Made by a program: the position numbers and the translations under genes. This document shows positions 61,765-64,000 of a stretch of DNA of 64,000 nucleotides, in pieces. The stretch covers positions 637,501 to 701,500 of the forward strand of contig NZ_CP100126.1 of assembly GCF_024168045.1 (NCBI RefSeq). Reading direction: 5' to 3'. A model generated the notes under the pieces. That model was not told the DNA's origin. It saw nothing but the letters and a program-made list of their open reading frames with translations, and did not search any database. Position 1 is the stretch's first letter; every line of letters starts with the position of its first letter. The stretch is from Dorea longicatena (GTDB lineage: Bacteria; Bacillota; Clostridia; Lachnospirales; Lachnospiraceae).

Positions 61765-62624
61765 TAATGTAAGAGATATAAATACTTTTCGAAGTTAACT
61801 CCTTCGTTTACAGGGACATGTTCTTTTACGGAATCGGCTAATGCTTTTTCGAGAAAAGATCCGGCAGTCTGCATCATTTCTGTAAGGGAAGTTCCGCGGG
61901 CAAGTCCACCTGTGATACAGGAGGCAAAGAGATCGCCGGTACCGGAATAGCTTCCATCGCAGCAGGGAAATGCCGACAGAAAATGCGAAGAGCCGTCTAA
62001 CAGGAGATTCCCAATCTTAGGGATTCCATCATCTGTAGTAAAGCGAATTCCTGTGATAAGGATCTTTTTCGCACGTTCTGCTGTTAATAATGTATGGCTT
62101 GCATCTTTGAGGCATGAAATGAGCTGATGCAGGGACAAAGAGGAGTTCTGCAGGGTATTGTAATCCATATCTGTCAGCAGACAGAACTCTGTAATATTTG
62201 GAGTGATAACATCTGCACGTGCGGTCAGTTCCTTCATGGCAGACAGAAATTCGGAAGTATACATATCATAGGTCATGCCGTCATCACCCATTACAGGATC
62301 AACCAGAAGAAAAGTATCTGGTGTCTGGAACGTATCCAGAAAATGAAAAATCTCTTCAATCTGAGGTACACTGGCAATGTAACCGGTGTAGATTCCAGAA
62401 AAGCAAGTGCCGAGTTTCTTCCATTCCTGACGGAAATAATCCATCTTATCGGTAAAATCATAGCAGTAGTAGCTTGGATATTCTGTTTGAGAACTTAAGA
62501 TGGCTGTCGGGAGCGGACAGGTCTGGATGCCCATCGCAGATAATACAGAGATGGCGGCAGTCAGGGAGCATCGTCCAAGACCGGACAGATCATTGATTAC
62601 AGCAACTTTTTTTGTCATTGTCAT
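61764..62624 (-). CDS. pdxK: Pyridoxamine/pyridoxal kinase (PfkB/ribokinase superfamily)
   Basis: A 286-aa kinase that phosphorylates vitamin B6 vitamers. VAVINDLSGLGRCSLTAAISVL is the substrate-binding start, LLVDPVMGDDG the conserved B6-kinase motif, VITPNITEFCLLT the central strand and CDGSYSGTGDLFASCI the GTGD active site with catalytic Asp. The start at 62624 is supported by GAGGA seven bases upstream; the frame is open 12 codons further. Single gene with its own hairpin terminator. Confidence 0.88.
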   Translation of the reverse strand: MTMTKKVAVINDLSGLGRCSLTAAISVLSAMGIQTCPLPTAILSSQTEYPSYYCYDFTDKMDYFRQEWKKLGTCFSGIYTGYIASVPQIEEIFHFLDTFQTPDTFLLVDPVMGDDGMTYDMYTSEFLSAMKELTARADVITPNITEFCLLTDMDYNTLQNSSLSLHQLISCLKDASHTLLTAERAKKILITGIRFTTDDGIPKIGNLLLDGSSHFLSAFPCCDGSYSGTGDLFASCITGGLARGTSLTEMMQTAGSFLEKALADSVKEHVPVNEGVNFEKYLYLLH

Positions 62625-62753
62625 AAAGAAATCCTCGTTTCCTAATATATTTACAAACATGTATTGATTATATCATAGTTGGGTTTTTTTGCCTTAACAA
62701 AAGAAGAAAGAAATCTTCCGGGTAAAAAATAATAAAAAAGTTTGAAAAAGTTG

Positions 62754-62782
62754 TTGACAGATGGAACACATTGCGCTATACT
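62754..62782 (+). promoter_or_regulatory. Promoter of tRNA-Arg
   Basis: TTGACA, 17-base spacer, TATACT, 50 bases before the tRNA. Near-consensus. Confidence 0.85.
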
Positions 62783-62831
62783 TAATTTCGTTGCTGAGGT
62801 ACAAAAGCTTCGGAAACAATAAAATGAATAT

Positions 62832-62905
62832 GTGCGCGTAGCTCAGCTGGATAGAGCGTCTGGCTACGGACCAGAAGGTCGGGAGTTCGAATCTTCTCGC
62901 GCACG
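62832..62905 (+). tRNA. tRNA-Arg (ACG)
   Basis: Acceptor stem GTGCGCG / CGCGCAC, anticodon loop CTACGGA (anticodon ACG, read as inosine), discriminator G. CCA is not encoded. Confidence 0.95.
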
Positions 62906-62911
62906 TAGGAG

Positions 62912-62949
62912 AAACCCTTGTTTGATATAAAGTCAGACGAGGGTTTTTT
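62912..62949 (+). terminator. Terminator of tRNA-Arg
   Basis: AAACCCTTG / CGAGGGTTT with one G-T pair and TTTTTT. Confidence 0.88.
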
Positions 62950-63128
62950 GTTGTTACATGTCCGGTGAGTCATATTTTTTATATATGGTTTCGTACACGG
63001 TAGACCGGGCAGTATTGACACAGATTGGGCAACTGTGGTAAGGTTACAAGGTAAATTAAATCATGATTGTGTGAGGTGTCAGTCAGGATATCAAGGATAA
63101 TTTATGGGAATTATTTTATAGAAAGAAT

Positions 63129-63407
63129 GATCTGACTGGTGAAAAGGGAAACAGGTGAGAATCCTGTACGAACTCGTCACCGTATTTTGCGAGCGGAAGC
63201 TGCATACCCACTGGGATGACCGGGAAGGGAGCTGAAGCGCCAGAGCAATAAGCCGGGAGACCTGCCTTTCGCAGTACAGGAACGTAAAAGTTCAGGCCAC
63301 GAGGAATTGGCAGTACGAAATAAGTCACAGAACTGTATGTGATATGTAGATATTATGTAATACAGTTTTATTTTCGTTGTCTTCGTTTCCTGGCGGAGGC
63401 TTTTTTT
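63129..63407 (+). promoter_or_regulatory. Cobalamin (B12) riboswitch with terminator
   Basis: Aptamer landmarks in order: AAAAGGGAAACAGGTGAGAA, TCCTGTACGAACTCGTCACCG, CCCACTGGGA, then the B12 box region AAGCCGGGAGACCTGCC (63250-63266). The terminator GTCTTCG / CGGAGGC with seven T residues (63379-63407) is the likely switch: B12 bound, transcription stops. It controls the cobaltochelatase gene 86 bases downstream. The stretch 62950-63128 holds no gene. Confidence 0.92.
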
Positions 63408-63412
63408 GATAT

Positions 63413-63440
63413 TATGTGTCCGGAAGGAACCGCCGGTGGC
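63413..63440. repeat. REP-like palindromic repeat unit
   Basis: TATGTGTCCGGAAGGA followed by ACCGCCGGTGGC, similar to the unit at 39356-39383. It lies between the riboswitch terminator and the gene it controls. Confidence 0.45.
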
Positions 63441-63492
63441 AGAGATCTTGTATCTCATGTATTGACAATCAAAAAACAGGAGGTAGAAAGAA

Positions 63493-64000
63493 ATGAAAAA
63501 GAAACTGGTAGTAGTATTATTATCAGCAGCTATGTGTGTAGCGGCATTTGGCGGATGTGGAGCAAAATCAGACAGCTCCGACAGCAGCAGTAACAAGAAG
63601 ACAGAGACTTCTTCAAAAAAGGAAGATCAGAAAGCAGCAGATGCAGTTGCAAAAAAGATTGATGCGATCTACGTTCAGGAAAGAACAGACAAGACGGATG
63701 AACAGTGTAAAGCAGCAAAAGAAGCGTGGGATAAATTGACAGATGCGCAGAAAGAACTGGTAGAAGGAGACAATGCAGATCCGGATTACTTCGGAAGAGA
63801 TACAGGAGATGCTTCCCAGGATGACCCGTTAAATGGAGATGATATCGGAGAGAAGGAACTTCTGGTAGTAAGTTTCGGTACTTCTTTTAATGCGAGCCGC
63901 GCAGCTGATATCGGTGGAGTAGAGAAAGCACTTCAGGCAGCAAATCCGGACTGGTCTGTAAGAAGAGCATTTACAGCTCAGATCATCATTAACCATGTAC
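63493..64000 (+). CDS. cbiK: Lipoprotein-anchored sirohydrochlorin cobaltochelatase CbiK-like (partial)
   Basis: The first 169 codons are in the window. The signal peptide with lipobox (FGGC) is followed by a Ser/Lys-rich linker and a helical spacer (about 45-90). The CbiK domain starts at ELLVVSFGTSFNASRAADI and continues RRAFTAQIIINHV to the edge. CbiK inserts cobalt into sirohydrochlorin in anaerobic B12 synthesis and is usually cytoplasmic, but this copy should sit outside the membrane. AGGAGGTAGAAAG precedes the ATG. Expression is under the B12 riboswitch. A role in cobalt or tetrapyrrole capture is possible. Confidence 0.85.
   Translation, partial: MKKKLVVVLLSAAMCVAAFGGCGAKSDSSDSSSNKKTETSSKKEDQKAADAVAKKIDAIYVQERTDKTDEQCKAAKEAWDKLTDAQKELVEGDNADPDYFGRDTGDASQDDPLNGDDIGEKELLVVSFGTSFNASRAADIGGVEKALQAANPDWSVRRAFTAQIIINHV

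Noticed and set aside
1..64000. CRISPR array
   Set aside because: I saw no regularly spaced identical repeats and no cas genes; TnpB is the only RNA-guided nuclease.

Overview
The window looks like chromosome of a gut Lachnospiraceae bacterium (Firmicutes, Clostridia) close to the Ruminococcus gnavus / Mediterraneibacter group. I base this on AT-rich Gram-positive gene style, AGGAGG-type ribosome binding sites, and a 2,7-anhydro-sialic-acid (nan) operon in the order known from R. gnavus. The c-di-GMP-I and cobalamin riboswitches and the IS200/IS605 element with tnpB fit the same group. This is inferred from recognised protein families; no database was searched.

Layout. 0-1.75 kb: a PRD antiterminator and a six-tRNA array (Glu, Thr, Met, Asp, Val, Leu). 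1.8-4.5 kb: mobile-element scar beside tRNA-Leu, with an integrase lacking its N-terminus, a truncated IS transposase and two small hypotheticals, then a candidate small RNA. 4.6-15.8 kb: sialic-acid island with GDSL esterase, NanQ/YhcH, AraC regulator, lipoprotein plus two ABC permeases, oxidoreductase, NanA, NanK and an RpiR regulator. Its sialidase gene is broken: the CBM40 region is gone and the frame is lost. So the strain should import and catabolise 2,7-anhydro-Neu5Ac or Neu5Ac but not release it. 15.8-16.5 kb: an AraC gene missing its 5' part.

16.7-27.3 kb: a c-di-GMP-I riboswitch leads a block of three hybrid histidine kinases, the collapsed remnant of a fourth, a diguanylate-cyclase remnant and a REC-HD-GYP phosphodiesterase. 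27.4-43.6 kb: housekeeping and transport genes (MetE-like enzyme, split chromate transporter, MATE pump, GGDEF-REC protein, RpiR, alanine symporter, alanine dehydrogenase, a cstA remnant, Y-family polymerase with YolD-like partner). Three promoters of identical MerR type (TTGACC, 19-bp spacer holding CTTCAAG-N3-CTTGA, then -10) are scattered here. They precede two uncharacterised membrane-protein genes and the operon of a membrane-anchored MerR regulator, which suggests a small unrecognised regulon.

43.9-59.4 kb: Rpn-type nuclease, XRE-membrane regulator, purine permease, secreted SH3 protein, a VanRS-like two-component system leading a beta-propeller lipoprotein / FtsX-type ABC cluster, LysR, and a heterodimeric ABC exporter. 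59.5-61.7 kb: an IS200/IS605 element (tnpA broken, tnpB intact) sits between remnants of unrelated GH1 and GH32 glycosidase genes. 61.7-64 kb: pyridoxal-type kinase, tRNA-Arg, cobalamin riboswitch and the start of a lipoprotein cobaltochelatase cut by the window end.

A striking overall feature is gene decay by internal deletion. I count at least nine truncated or collapsed genes, several with plausible short repeats at the join.
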